From UBA4421 sp028228615 (GTDB lineage Bacteria; Pseudomonadota; Gammaproteobacteria; Pseudomonadales; Azotimanducaceae), in NCBI GenBank assembly GCA_028228615.1, contig JAOJBS010000004.1:56303-120302 (forward strand): a DNA stretch of 64,000 bases, written 5' to 3'. The position numbers and the translations under genes are program-made. The notes under the pieces are model-generated. The model searched no databases. It saw only the letters and a program-made list of their open reading frames with translations, and was not told where the DNA came from. Shown here piece by piece: positions 36,726-45,788 of this stretch (its first letter is position 1; every line of letters begins with the position of its first letter).

Positions 36726-37840
36726 TAGTAAGTTATCCTTTTTTGAATAATTTGTTCGCCAATTTCCAAACTTTTTAGTAGTTCCACAATCCTAGCAGAC
36801 GTCTTCCCATCCCCATATGGATTCTCAAATACCACTTCGTCATTTTTAATTTTATTACATTGACTAATGGCATTTACTATTTCTTCGACATCATGACCCA
36901 CATCGATGACATTTTTTGGTCTGAGCCTACCCTGCTGCCTAGTACCAACATTTACGACGGGCACATCAAACGAAGCTGCCTCATGGATACCGCTGCTAGA
37001 GTTACCAATAAGGCCATTCGAATGTCGAAGAAGATTGACGTAATCGTCTATTGAAAGAGTTTCAACACTTTTAATCTGCGAATTTTTAATTTTCTGAACT
37101 ATGGATGAATATCCCGCATCATTGTTAGGCAATATAATAAGAGCAGTTGATTCAGATTGTTGTATCGCCTCAAGTGTAATTTCAATCTGTTCATTTGACC
37201 TGTTAATTTCACTTGTTACGGGATGTTGTATCACTAAGAAATAGGGCTTACAAAGGCCAAATTTTTCAACAACATCCGAACTATCTTTTACCGCAAGAAT
37301 TGCATCAATTGATGGACAGCCGACATCAAAAACTCTTTCCGGCATCTCTCCCATTTTCACCAACCTGTCACATGCGTCTTTGTTTGCCGCAAAATGGTAA
37401 TGAGCAAACTTACTCATTGCATGCCTTATTGACTCATCAATAGTGCCCGTAACTTCCCCCCCTTGAATATGGGCAACCGGAATGTTCATATGCGCCCCCG
37501 CTAGTGTTACAGCTGCATTTGCAGCAATATCGAAGCCAGATAAAATAAGATCTGGCTTCGATTTTTCCAACTCATAAGTCACCATTTTGACAGCTTCAGC
37601 ATAAGCCCTTACCATAGATCCCCCACTATCTTCACTTTCCAAAAACATCTCAAACGTTGAGAATATTTCAAACCCATCAGCTTTGATTTCGTTGATCGTA
37701 TAACCATGTTCATGCTTTAAGTGCAATCCCGTAACTACCAAGTCATACTCAAGATCGGGATCATCCTTAATGATATTCAAAATGGGCTGAAATCTTGAGT
37801 AATCAGCGCGTCGCTCAGTGACTATAAAAATTTTTCTCAT
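36725..37840 (-). CDS. Hydrolysing UDP-GlcNAc 2-epimerase (NeuC/LegG-type)
   Basis: This protein of about 371 residues opens with IFIVTERRADYSRFQPIL, the signature of the hydrolysing NeuC/LegG branch (IGTRADY in NeuC). HIQGGEVTGTIDESIRHAMSKF and GNSSSGIHEA fit GT-B-fold epimerases. It removes the nucleotide while inverting C2, giving a free mannose-configured sugar for the NeuB synthase. The ATG at 37840 has AGAGG 6 bases before it; an earlier in-frame codon lacks a ribosome site. Confidence 0.92.
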   Translation of the reverse strand: MRKIFIVTERRADYSRFQPILNIIKDDPDLEYDLVVTGLHLKHEHGYTINEIKADGFEIFSTFEMFLESEDSGGSMVRAYAEAVKMVTYELEKSKPDLILSGFDIAANAAVTLAGAHMNIPVAHIQGGEVTGTIDESIRHAMSKFAHYHFAANKDACDRLVKMGEMPERVFDVGCPSIDAILAVKDSSDVVEKFGLCKPYFLVIQHPVTSEINRSNEQIEITLEAIQQSESTALIILPNNDAGYSSIVQKIKNSQIKSVETLSIDDYVNLLRHSNGLIGNSSSGIHEAASFDVPVVNVGTRQQGRLRPKNVIDVGHDVEEIVNAISQCNKIKNDEVVFENPYGDGKTSARIVELLKSLEIGEQIIQKRITY

Positions 37841-37990
37841 AAAGACCTCTAAAATGCTAAAAAGCAGCAATTGTTGATATATTAATTTTATGGGTTTAAG
37901 TGGTTTTGTGGTTGTTATCTTGGGCTAATATTTAGGTTGATTAAACCTGGATGTAAGTTCAGGGCTGTAATAATTTAATTCAGATTCCAT

Positions 37991-38971
37991 CTATAACTTA
38001 AGTAATAACTTAACTCCTGAAACTTTCAATTCGTCCTCTGTGTATTTACCTGATATTTCTTTATGTAAGTTATTGATTGGAATGGGTAAATTGTCCCACT
38101 TTCTTATTTCTATATCGATTATTTTAAAGCCTTCAGACTCATATAATCTTATCCAATCATTCAGTCTAAGACGATTAGTGTAAAAACCAGCGCTTTTTAT
38201 TTTTTTATTCTCCCAATTCTTTTCTGAAAACCTTAAGTTGTTTAAACTTTCAGAAATAGTATCTTTAAAATCAATTGCATGACTAACAATACCGCTTGGT
38301 TTTAATACACGTTTTTGCTCTTTTATTAAATCTGCCACTTCATCAAGGAAAAAATGTTGCAATACAGATTGAGACCAAATTAAATCACACGAATTACTGT
38401 CGAGTCCTTTGAAGGATTGTAATCCGTCCGTTAAATATTTGGTGTTAGTATATTTGAGAAATTCATCAAAAGAATCCACGTCACTAAAGTTAATATCTCT
38501 AATGATTTCTAAATCCTTATCTTCATTCAAATACTTTTTAAGCGCTAAACTTTGTCGCGAATAAAGCTCAACGTCAGTCGAAGAAAGTTTTTGACTATCG
38601 ACTAAAATAGTTCCGCCTGCACCACAATTGAATCCTAATAATCCGCTGATGAGACTATTCCCGGGACCGATTTCTAAAATCACTGATTTTTGGATCTGAA
38701 ATCCGTTTTTCAAAGCTTTATCAATATGAAACTTAAATGTTTTAAATGCATAGACTGACGATTCCATAGCTCCAGAGCTGAAGAAGCCTCTCTTCTCAAA
38801 ATAAAATCTAAGCTTTGGCGATCCGGAAATAACCAGTTTCGAAAGCAAAATTATCCACCAAGGAATTCTGAAACTTCGAAAAAATTCTTTATTTCTCTTA
38901 TTTTTAAATAACATTTTTTTAGAGAGTTTAGACAATTTTTTTACACTTTTTGTTTTGTTAATACTGAACAA
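37991..38971 (-). CDS. Class I SAM-dependent methyltransferase
   Basis: This protein of about 326 residues has a SAM-binding Rossmann motif VILEIGPGNSLISGLLG near residue 98, then CDLIWSQSVLQHF and EQKRVLKPSGIVSHAIDF, the usual post-motif strands. The N-terminus is very basic (KKLSKLSKKMLFKNKRNK). It probably O-methylates a sugar or lipid-linked glycan. The start is uncertain: TTG at 38971 has no ribosome site, and an ATG lies 19 codons further in. It sits between neuC and neuB, so its target may be the nonulosonate. Confidence 0.8.
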   Translation of the reverse strand: MFSINKTKSVKKLSKLSKKMLFKNKRNKEFFRSFRIPWWIILLSKLVISGSPKLRFYFEKRGFFSSGAMESSVYAFKTFKFHIDKALKNGFQIQKSVILEIGPGNSLISGLLGFNCGAGGTILVDSQKLSSTDVELYSRQSLALKKYLNEDKDLEIIRDINFSDVDSFDEFLKYTNTKYLTDGLQSFKGLDSNSCDLIWSQSVLQHFFLDEVADLIKEQKRVLKPSGIVSHAIDFKDTISESLNNLRFSEKNWENKKIKSAGFYTNRLRLNDWIRLYESEGFKIIDIEIRKWDNLPIPINNLHKEISGKYTEDELKVSGVKLLLKL

Positions 38972-39013
38972 TCGAGTCTATTTTTTATTTATAAGTTTTA
39001 GTGATTTTATTCG

Positions 39014-40042
39014 CTATTTTAGATCTGACCAACATATTTGATCATTCTTTTCTAACGATCTTTTTAGCACCCTACCGATAATTTTATCAAAGTCATAGCC
39101 CGCGATTTCTCCCGATCCCGGTCGTCTAGCCCAAATATCACTCTCAGATATAACTGTTCCAACGCTCAAATTCCTATCAGCAACAACTGATGATCTAGCA
39201 AATTTATAAACATCTTCTTCCTCTTCACTTCTCTCTTTTTTATTATTTAACGCGATATGAATTTCTGCACTCCTATCGATCAAAAAACGCAGCTCACCTG
39301 GGTCCATCGAGCAAATAATATCTGGCCCATGAGTATATCTAGAGAGTGTAAAATGCCGTTCAATTATGACTGCTCCTAGCCCCGCAGCAGCCAAAGCCAT
39401 TGACGGACCTATTGAGTGATCTGAGAAGCCAACATGCGCATTTGGAAAGGCCTCTCGGAGCTCCTTAATGCCACTAAGAGAGACAATTTCCGGTGGGGAG
39501 GGGTAAAGATTGGTACATTCTAATAAAGCGTAACTAACATTAGCGTCCTGAAGGACCTGAACTGACTTTTTGAGAGTAGTAATTGTCTGCATTCCAGTGG
39601 ACATAATTATCGGTTTACCAAACTTAGCAATGTGCCTTAATAGGGGCAAGTTATCACATTCGCCGCTGCCAATCTTGAATGCTGGGACACCAATGTCATT
39701 TAAAAAGTCGGCCGCAGAACGCGAAAACGGCGTCGATATATAGATCATTCCAAGTTTTTCTGTGTAGTTCTTTAACTCAATCTCTTCATCACGAGACAAG
39801 CAACAACTCTCCATAATTTCCCAAATCGATCTATTATCGTTAGGAGGCACAATAGTCTTTGCTTCATCGGTCATCTCATCTTCTAAAAAATGAGTTTGAT
39901 GTTTTACGCATTCACAACCAGACTCATGGGCTGCTTTAACCATTGCTTTTGCTAGATGAATATCACCATTATGGTTAATACCTATTTCTGCAATAATTAA
40001 AGGTTTAACGGTCGGCCCTATATTTCGATCTAATATTTTCAT
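39014..40042 (-). CDS. Nonulosonic acid synthase (NeuB/LegI-type)
   Basis: This 342-residue protein has a NeuB TIM barrel (about 1-270) with IAEIGINHNGDIHLAKAMV and FSDHSIGPSMALAAAGLGAVIIERHFT. It is followed by a C-terminal SAF (antifreeze-like) domain with SVVADRNLSVGTVISESDI. It condenses phosphoenolpyruvate with a six-carbon mannose-configured sugar to give a nine-carbon acid. Together with NeuC, the 4,6-dehydratase and NeuA in the same segment it defines one complete nonulosonate pathway. Leg versus Pse type is left open. Confidence 0.93.
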   Translation of the reverse strand: MKILDRNIGPTVKPLIIAEIGINHNGDIHLAKAMVKAAHESGCECVKHQTHFLEDEMTDEAKTIVPPNDNRSIWEIMESCCLSRDEEIELKNYTEKLGMIYISTPFSRSAADFLNDIGVPAFKIGSGECDNLPLLRHIAKFGKPIIMSTGMQTITTLKKSVQVLQDANVSYALLECTNLYPSPPEIVSLSGIKELREAFPNAHVGFSDHSIGPSMALAAAGLGAVIIERHFTLSRYTHGPDIICSMDPGELRFLIDRSAEIHIALNNKKERSEEEEDVYKFARSSVVADRNLSVGTVISESDIWARRPGSGEIAGYDFDKIIGRVLKRSLEKNDQICWSDLK

Positions 40043-40087
40043 TTTACTACTCCACTACCTAAGCTATTTTTGTGGACAATACAGGAC

Positions 40088-41863
40088 TTAGAAAAGCTCA
40101 GGCAACACCTCTCTTGGTGTTCCTGATTCTACGATCATCCCCTTATTGAGCCTGTATATGCGATCGCAATGTATAACAGTTGTTAATCTGTGGGCAATGA
40201 TTATAGATGTTTTATTTCCTTTAAGGTTTTGAATTTCTTTTACGATTTCTCTTTCAGTTTCACTATCTAATGCACTAGTGGACTCATCCATGATAATCAC
40301 GTCACGCTCATGATAAAAAGCTCTGGCTAGGGCAACTCTTTGCTTTTGGCCTCCAGAAAATCTGACACCTCCTTGCCCCAAAATGGTGTCTACTCCCTCC
40401 GGCAGCTGATTTACAAGATCAGTCAAACTTGCCATATTTATGGCTTTTCGCAACTTTATCTCATCTATTTCGTTAACATCAATCCCTAAAGCTATATTCT
40501 CTCTTAATGAAGAATCGATTATAAATATCTCTTGAGGAAGGTAAGCAATATGAGACCTCCATTCTTCGATATTACCAATGTAATCCTTGTTGTTAAATTT
40601 GATATGTCCAGAATCAGGATTCATTAAACCAAGTAACACATCTACCAGGGTAGTCTTTCCTGAGCCGGACGGCCCAATTATGCCTATAGCTTCACCATTA
40701 CTGATGTGTAGCGATATTTCATCTAAAGAACGTATTGTTGTGCCAGCGTATGAATAAGTTACTTTATTAGCTTCGAGATGGCTAAAAGCATCTACTTTTT
40801 GAGTGACTTTAACTTCTTCAACTTGGCATTTATCTTCGTGGCGACTTAAATCTAGCCATAAGCGCCGCACAGCATCACGATTGAATCTAAATTGCACCAG
40901 TGCGACCGATATAACGCTAGCGGCAGGCAATAATCTAACTGCTGCTAATCCAAACAGGCCTAAAACCGGCAATAAGTCTTGTAGCTCATCACCCTTAGAC
41001 AATGAAACCAATACCAATGAAATGATAAATGTAATCAGGATTGTTTCAAAAAGATAACGAGGTACAGTTGATAAGGTAATTGATTGAGCATGATAATGCC
41101 CATATTTTTCTGCATTTTGACTTACCTGATCATAAAAATAATGCTCTTTCCCAAGGATACGCACTTCTTTTAAACCGGCTATCCCTTCGTTGATACCTTT
41201 AACCATTTTTTCGGCAGCTAGATTTGACCTAGATCCCAAATGGCGGATTTTACGACGAAAAGCTAAATCATAGCTAATACCAAACACAACTAACAATAAG
41301 ATCAAAATAGAAAATGACGAAAAATTTGACGCGGCTAAAAAAGCCAACAAGACTCCAGCGACAGTTAAATCACTTAAAGCCCTCATCCCTCCGGTCAAAA
41401 TAGCTGTCGAATACTGCGTGACCAGCGTCTGTGTATTGTGAATGTACTCGGAACTATTCCTTTGTATGAACTCAGTATATGGTAGCGACTGATATACCTT
41501 CATCAATCGACTTCTTAACTCAACTTGACGGCTTGCACTAAAACGTACGATTGTATAATTAATCCATATTGAGACTGCCGCTTTGAGAGCAAATATTATC
41601 AGTAGGACCACGCTAAAAATTATTATTAGCTCGCTAGAAGTCTTGCTTGTTAAAAAAGGTATATTTACACTTTCTTTAAATGCACTCAGACTGTCGGGGC
41701 TGGTTATAATTGCTATGTAAGGACCTATTAATCCAAGCCCAGCCAAATCGAACATAGATGCCGCCAGGAAAAAAATCAACAATTTAGGGACTTCTTTTTT
41801 ACTATGCCCCAATAGATAAAGTATTTCACTTAAGTATTGATTAACCTTATTGCTTTTTATCAC
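40088..41863 (-). CDS. ABC transporter, PglK-like lipid-oligosaccharide flippase
   Basis: This 591-residue half-transporter has six membrane segments (about 25-320) and an ATPase domain with Walker A GPSGSGKT (397-404), signature FSGGQKQR (about 502-509), Walker B DVIIMDES and the H-loop AHRLTT. The layout resembles PglK/MsbA-type exporters. No Wzx-type flippase and no Wzm/Wzt pair is visible in the locus, so this protein most likely flips the undecaprenyl-linked repeat unit. The assignment is by context. Confidence 0.85.
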   Translation of the reverse strand: MIKSNKVNQYLSEILYLLGHSKKEVPKLLIFFLAASMFDLAGLGLIGPYIAIITSPDSLSAFKESVNIPFLTSKTSSELIIIFSVVLLIIFALKAAVSIWINYTIVRFSASRQVELRSRLMKVYQSLPYTEFIQRNSSEYIHNTQTLVTQYSTAILTGGMRALSDLTVAGVLLAFLAASNFSSFSILILLLVVFGISYDLAFRRKIRHLGSRSNLAAEKMVKGINEGIAGLKEVRILGKEHYFYDQVSQNAEKYGHYHAQSITLSTVPRYLFETILITFIISLVLVSLSKGDELQDLLPVLGLFGLAAVRLLPAASVISVALVQFRFNRDAVRRLWLDLSRHEDKCQVEEVKVTQKVDAFSHLEANKVTYSYAGTTIRSLDEISLHISNGEAIGIIGPSGSGKTTLVDVLLGLMNPDSGHIKFNNKDYIGNIEEWRSHIAYLPQEIFIIDSSLRENIALGIDVNEIDEIKLRKAINMASLTDLVNQLPEGVDTILGQGGVRFSGGQKQRVALARAFYHERDVIIMDESTSALDSETEREIVKEIQNLKGNKTSIIIAHRLTTVIHCDRIYRLNKGMIVESGTPREVLPELF

Positions 41864-41875
41864 TTCGCTCTCTTT

Positions 41876-42754
41876 TTAGAGTAAATCGCAGATGTTTAAT
41901 GCTTCATTGCGCCGGTTCCGCCCGTTATGTATGTATACCCCGTCCGATCCTTGAGTGACTCTCTCTGACCTAATAAGATTAAGGTTTTTCAACGTGTCAT
42001 AAGCGTACTTAGACATTGTGAAATGACTTGATCCTATTTTCCCGGGGAAAATACTCTTTAGCGCACTAAATTCAAAAGTAATTATCATTCTAGGTTCTGA
42101 TGCAGCCCTGTAGCAGCCTGCATGCATGCCATTGGTATCAAATAGATAACCGCTGCCAAAAGGAACGTTAGTCTCACTTTTCTCTTTATGGGAATACATT
42201 TGAACTATATTTTCTGAGATTCTAACGCCGTGGCCGTTTTCTGGATTTAAAAAACTTTCCCACCGTATTTTATGCGAATCATCTAAATATACAGTAGGGT
42301 AGTCGGCGTTTCCGAGCATATTGATTGGGAAAAAAAACTTTAATCTATGGCCCACTGAGTCATGATGCAGCATTCCTGACTGATTCTGAAAATTACCGTC
42401 ACTTCCGCTCATATTCATAACCGACAGCACCGCACTGTCGAGTTTGACGTATTTCCCTAAATAATTTTTCACGATCCTCGTAAGATTTTCATCTATTAAG
42501 TCTACTGATATTGGATGCAAAGCCATCAAGTCAGTGAAATCATTGGGTTTCGCAAAATCTTGATTATTTACAAATCCCATAAAATTTTTAGATCCTAACA
42601 ACCTCTCGCGCAAACTCGCCATACCGGATACTAAATCTTGATTACTTGAAGAATAATCAAGCGACGTAATACCCCCTGCCTGATCAACGTCACCGGACAA
42701 TGGAAGTAAATAATCAATAGTGTTTATATAAGTATCTTTTATAAATTGTTTGAT
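41876..42754 (-). CDS. PhyH-like Fe(II)/2-oxoglutarate oxygenase, apparent ATC start
   Basis: This protein of about 292 residues shows the metal triad of phytanoyl-CoA-dioxygenase-like enzymes. HxD lies in LHHDSVGHRLKFF (about 20 residues later in this numbering than the 112-114 counted from the inner TTG), a distal His in NGMHAGCYR, and an Arg for 2-oxoglutarate in EPRMIITFEF. It may hydroxylate a sugar or lipid part of the glycan. The frame is open upstream of a TTG at 42700 that lacks a ribosome site. An ATC at 42752-42754 has AAGGAG 8 bases before it and is followed by KQFIKDTY, suggesting an ATC start or a mutated ATG. Confidence 0.65.
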   Translation of the reverse strand: MKQFIKDTYINTIDYLLPLSGDVDQAGGITSLDYSSSNQDLVSGMASLRERLLGSKNFMGFVNNQDFAKPNDFTDLMALHPISVDLIDENLTRIVKNYLGKYVKLDSAVLSVMNMSGSDGNFQNQSGMLHHDSVGHRLKFFFPINMLGNADYPTVYLDDSHKIRWESFLNPENGHGVRISENIVQMYSHKEKSETNVPFGSGYLFDTNGMHAGCYRAASEPRMIITFEFSALKSIFPGKIGSSHFTMSKYAYDTLKNLNLIRSERVTQGSDGVYIHNGRNRRNEALNICDLL

Positions 42755-43154
42755 TTTCTTATCTCCTTGCTTGTTGGTTTAGCCGTAATCTAAGCAAAAA
42801 TCACAACGTTTCCACGACAAAAAAACGCAACTTAATTGAGTTACATCGAGTGAAAGACTGGTCCGCAGTGAGGCTGATGGATCAAAAGCAGGGGTTTCAA
42901 AGACAAATAGCCAGGTCCTCGCCGCAACCAAACCACCTTAAACCCTCAGTACAGTAAGAATTTCTGAGCTAAATCGTTCTTTATGACTAATTTTTTTGGC
43001 AGGAACATCCGCAAAAATTACATATAAATGGCCTGAACATAACTTAGAATCCAAGAAGAAAAAAACATTACGACATTTCTGATTATGGATTTGTGTCTAA
43101 AATCGACACTTTTTAATGAGCAACTCAAATTTTACCACCTAACAAACAACCAAA
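42755..43154. other. Intergenic gap within the locus
   Basis: About 400 AT-rich bases lie between the second methyltransferase stop and the PhyH-like gene. I see no recognisable gene, terminator or structured RNA. Only the AAGGAG site at 42763-42768 for the downstream gene stands out. Confidence 0.45.
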
Positions 43155-43859
43155 TCATACCCTTTTTTTGTCTATACGAAACACCGAGCCAACAAGATAG
43201 GGTAATGTTATCCGGTTGAGTATTAACTTAGCAGCCACAGAAATGTTGTATTTCTTGTAATAAAATTCGTGTGAGATCGTTTGAACTGAAAGATTTTCTA
43301 AATTAAAGCTCTTTATAATCGAAGCACGTGATCTATACCGCGTAAAATTCTGTAAAAAATTGAACCTATCAGTAACCCAGCCATCTTTGTCGCCAGAATG
43401 CCCCCGCCCCAGTCCCAATGTCGCAAAAAGCCTTAACAAACATTTTTGAATAAAGTGATAATTATTAAACCAATGCACAAAGGGAACCATTAAATGCCAT
43501 TCAAATACTGTTTCTAAAGTCGGGCACAGAATTATAGCCTGACCATTTGGTTTTAAAACTCTGTTAAATTCAGAAATCATCGTACGCAGATCATGCACAT
43601 GCTCAACTACTTGGTTACTAATAATTAAATCAAATTTTTCATCTTGATATGGTATGTGGAACTGATCATTCATCTTTAAGACCAAATCACTATCAGACCG
43701 GAGAACCACATCACAACCATAAGTTTCAAACCCGTTATCTCTAAACCTTTCCACCATAGCGCCCGCACCACAACCATAATCTAATATTACCGGCTGCCCA
43801 GCTAAGGATTTTACATGATCTAATAATAACTGCCAATTTTCGAATTTCTTTTTTACCAT
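43155..43859 (-). CDS. Class I SAM-dependent methyltransferase
   Basis: This protein of about 234 residues has VILDYGCGAGAMVERFRDNG (SAM motif I) near residue 25, IISNQVVEHVHDL and EFNRVLKPNGQAIILCPT, matching the Methyltransf_11 group common in O-antigen loci. It probably O-methylates a sugar of the repeat unit. I prefer the ATG at 43859, which has AAGGA nine bases upstream, over a TTG two codons earlier. Confidence 0.85.
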   Translation of the reverse strand: MVKKKFENWQLLLDHVKSLAGQPVILDYGCGAGAMVERFRDNGFETYGCDVVLRSDSDLVLKMNDQFHIPYQDEKFDLIISNQVVEHVHDLRTMISEFNRVLKPNGQAIILCPTLETVFEWHLMVPFVHWFNNYHFIQKCLLRLFATLGLGRGHSGDKDGWVTDRFNFLQNFTRYRSRASIIKSFNLENLSVQTISHEFYYKKYNISVAAKLILNRITLPYLVGSVFRIDKKRV

Positions 43860-44054
43860 TTTCAAACGTCCTTCTCCAATCTAATCCATCTTCCTATTCA
43901 CTCATTAAAAATTCCACAATCAACTCTTGTAAAACACCTAATGCAGATATAAAAGCCTCTTTAATCTAACTGATTGTTAAGGCCACGAGATGAGAAAAAT
44001 ATTTTAGAAGCCAATACAAATCCGTATCTTGCTCTGCTCACAAATATATATCTT

Positions 44055-44891
44055 CTACCACGCGGTTCTACCTCCATCGACAGGCACAATTGCTCCATTT
44101 AGGTAGCTCGACGCGTCACTCAACATCCAAATCAGTGTTCCCTGATATTCGTTCGGTTGAGCGAGCCTATTCATAGGAATTCTTGATTCAACCTTACTAA
44201 GAAACGAGTCTGGCTGGCCATTTTCGACACCTCCGGGGCACATCGCATTGCATCTAACGTTGTTTTCAGCCCAATATGTAGCGACATACCTTGTCAACCC
44301 GACAAGCCCACTCTTAACTATAGAGTAAGTCACTGGCTTCACATTCTGTTGGTCATGCGCCACTGCTTCATTGCTATAAAGCCTTTGATCAGGCCCTATG
44401 ATTCCTAAATCTGACGAAATATTAACTATAGATCCACCATGTTTGCTATTTGCCATTTGAGAACCAAAATATTTGATACACAAATATGAACCAGTGAGAC
44501 CAACTGCAATATCCTTGTTCCAGATATCCAAGGGGAAATTCTCTAATCTTGAAAAATTCGTCTTGGAATCCTCCTCCATCTTTGGATTATTCGCGGCATT
44601 ATTGACCAATCCGTGTACCGCCCCAAATCGGTTTAATATTTCATTTGAAACTGACTCCACCTTACTTTCGTCCGTAATATCAACAGCGAAACCGACCGCG
44701 TTTGTATTGAATGTGTCGTTAAGTTTGACCGCTAATGTGTCTACTGCAACTTGGGATAAGTCCAATAAAACTGGCGTACCACCATATGCAGCAATAGCCT
44801 CTGCATGCTGCACTCCCAGAAATCCTGCAGCACCGGTTATTACAATATATTTACCTGATAGAGAAAATAAATCATCACTGTTATTCGTCAT
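44055..44891 (-). CDS. SDR oxidoreductase, PtmA-like
   Basis: This classical SDR of about 278 residues has ITGAAGFLGVQHAEAI (NAD-binding), LVNNAANNPKM, IVNISSDLGIIG and the catalytic pair in VTYSIVKSGLVGLTRY. CPGGVENGQ and the C-terminal LNGAIVPVDGG resemble the flagellin-modification protein PtmA of Campylobacter, where it helps make a GDP-sugar precursor of legionaminic acid. The ATG at 44891 has AGGA upstream. A TIM-barrel protein gene lies two genes upstream, as expected for a PtmF/PtmA-like pair (inference). Confidence 0.82.
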   Translation of the reverse strand: MTNNSDDLFSLSGKYIVITGAAGFLGVQHAEAIAAYGGTPVLLDLSQVAVDTLAVKLNDTFNTNAVGFAVDITDESKVESVSNEILNRFGAVHGLVNNAANNPKMEEDSKTNFSRLENFPLDIWNKDIAVGLTGSYLCIKYFGSQMANSKHGGSIVNISSDLGIIGPDQRLYSNEAVAHDQQNVKPVTYSIVKSGLVGLTRYVATYWAENNVRCNAMCPGGVENGQPDSFLSKVESRIPMNRLAQPNEYQGTLIWMLSDASSYLNGAIVPVDGGRTAW

Positions 44892-44948
44892 AGTTATCCT
44901 AAAAAACCAATTTTTCAAAAACTATTCTGATTATGCGCATATTGACGA

Positions 44949-45656
44949 CTACCTGCTTTTTCGCCACATACGCATTTCATAAACGATACCTTGCCCGTCA
45001 CTGTTTATCATGTACATTACCGCATCAGCAACTTCGTCCGAAGTCATAAAGCTCGAGTGATCTAAATCACCCCTCCCGGTCATCATATCCGTTGACACAC
45101 CCGCGGGAGAGACTGTACCAACACGAATATTATGGGATCTTAACTCCTCATCCAAAGCTCGAGAGAAACCTAAAAGAGCGTGTTTTGTAGACGCATATAT
45201 ACAATGCTCTGGAGCACCACCACCAGTGTAAGAGCTTGAAGAGCACACGTTTATTACAGTTCCTTGGTTCTTTTTAATCATCGCCCCAGAGAAATATCTA
45301 GTTAACGCAAACGGTGCAAATACATTCACTTCAAAACTACCGCGTAATAATTCCTCGGTAGAGTTGCCGAGCGTCTCTAAATGAAGAATTCCAGCATTGT
45401 TAACGAGTATATCTACGTCTCCCACTTCCTTACTCACAGACTCACACAAATCAATCACATCTGCACTGGAACTTAGATCAGCTAAAAAACAATGCAATCT
45501 TTCCTCATATTGGGGAAGTTCGGCTTTCAGTTGATTTAGCCCTTCAATATTTCTGGCAGTAGCGCAGACAACACCTCCGCTTTCCAATAATTTTTCAACG
45601 ATCGCCTTTCCAATGCCTCTGCTGGCTCCTGTCACTAGACTAATTTTTTTTTGCAT
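44949..45656 (-). CDS. SDR oxidoreductase
   Basis: This 235-residue classical SDR has LVTGASRGIGKAIVEK, VDILVNNAGIL, NVCSSSSYTGGG and the YASTK active-site dyad, plus SPAGVSTDMM. It is probably an NAD(P)-dependent dehydrogenase or reductase acting on a sugar intermediate. It sits between the TIM-barrel gene and the PtmA-like gene with no room for separate promoters, so it likely shares their pathway. The C-terminus (YEMRMWRKSR) resembles ketoacyl-reductase-like SDRs of polysaccharide loci. Confidence 0.82.
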   Translation of the reverse strand: MQKKISLVTGASRGIGKAIVEKLLESGGVVCATARNIEGLNQLKAELPQYEERLHCFLADLSSSADVIDLCESVSKEVGDVDILVNNAGILHLETLGNSTEELLRGSFEVNVFAPFALTRYFSGAMIKKNQGTVINVCSSSSYTGGGAPEHCIYASTKHALLGFSRALDEELRSHNIRVGTVSPAGVSTDMMTGRGDLDHSSFMTSDEVADAVMYMINSDGQGIVYEMRMWRKSR

Positions 45657-45788
45657 AAACCCTCAACTTGATTGACAAAATATCTAATTTTCTAGAATGG
45701 GTAACTAGTAATGATTGCTTTTCATCGGATTCTTCTATGGTTGACTATAGCTATCTTTCACAAACGAGGGCAATGAAACTATTGATTA

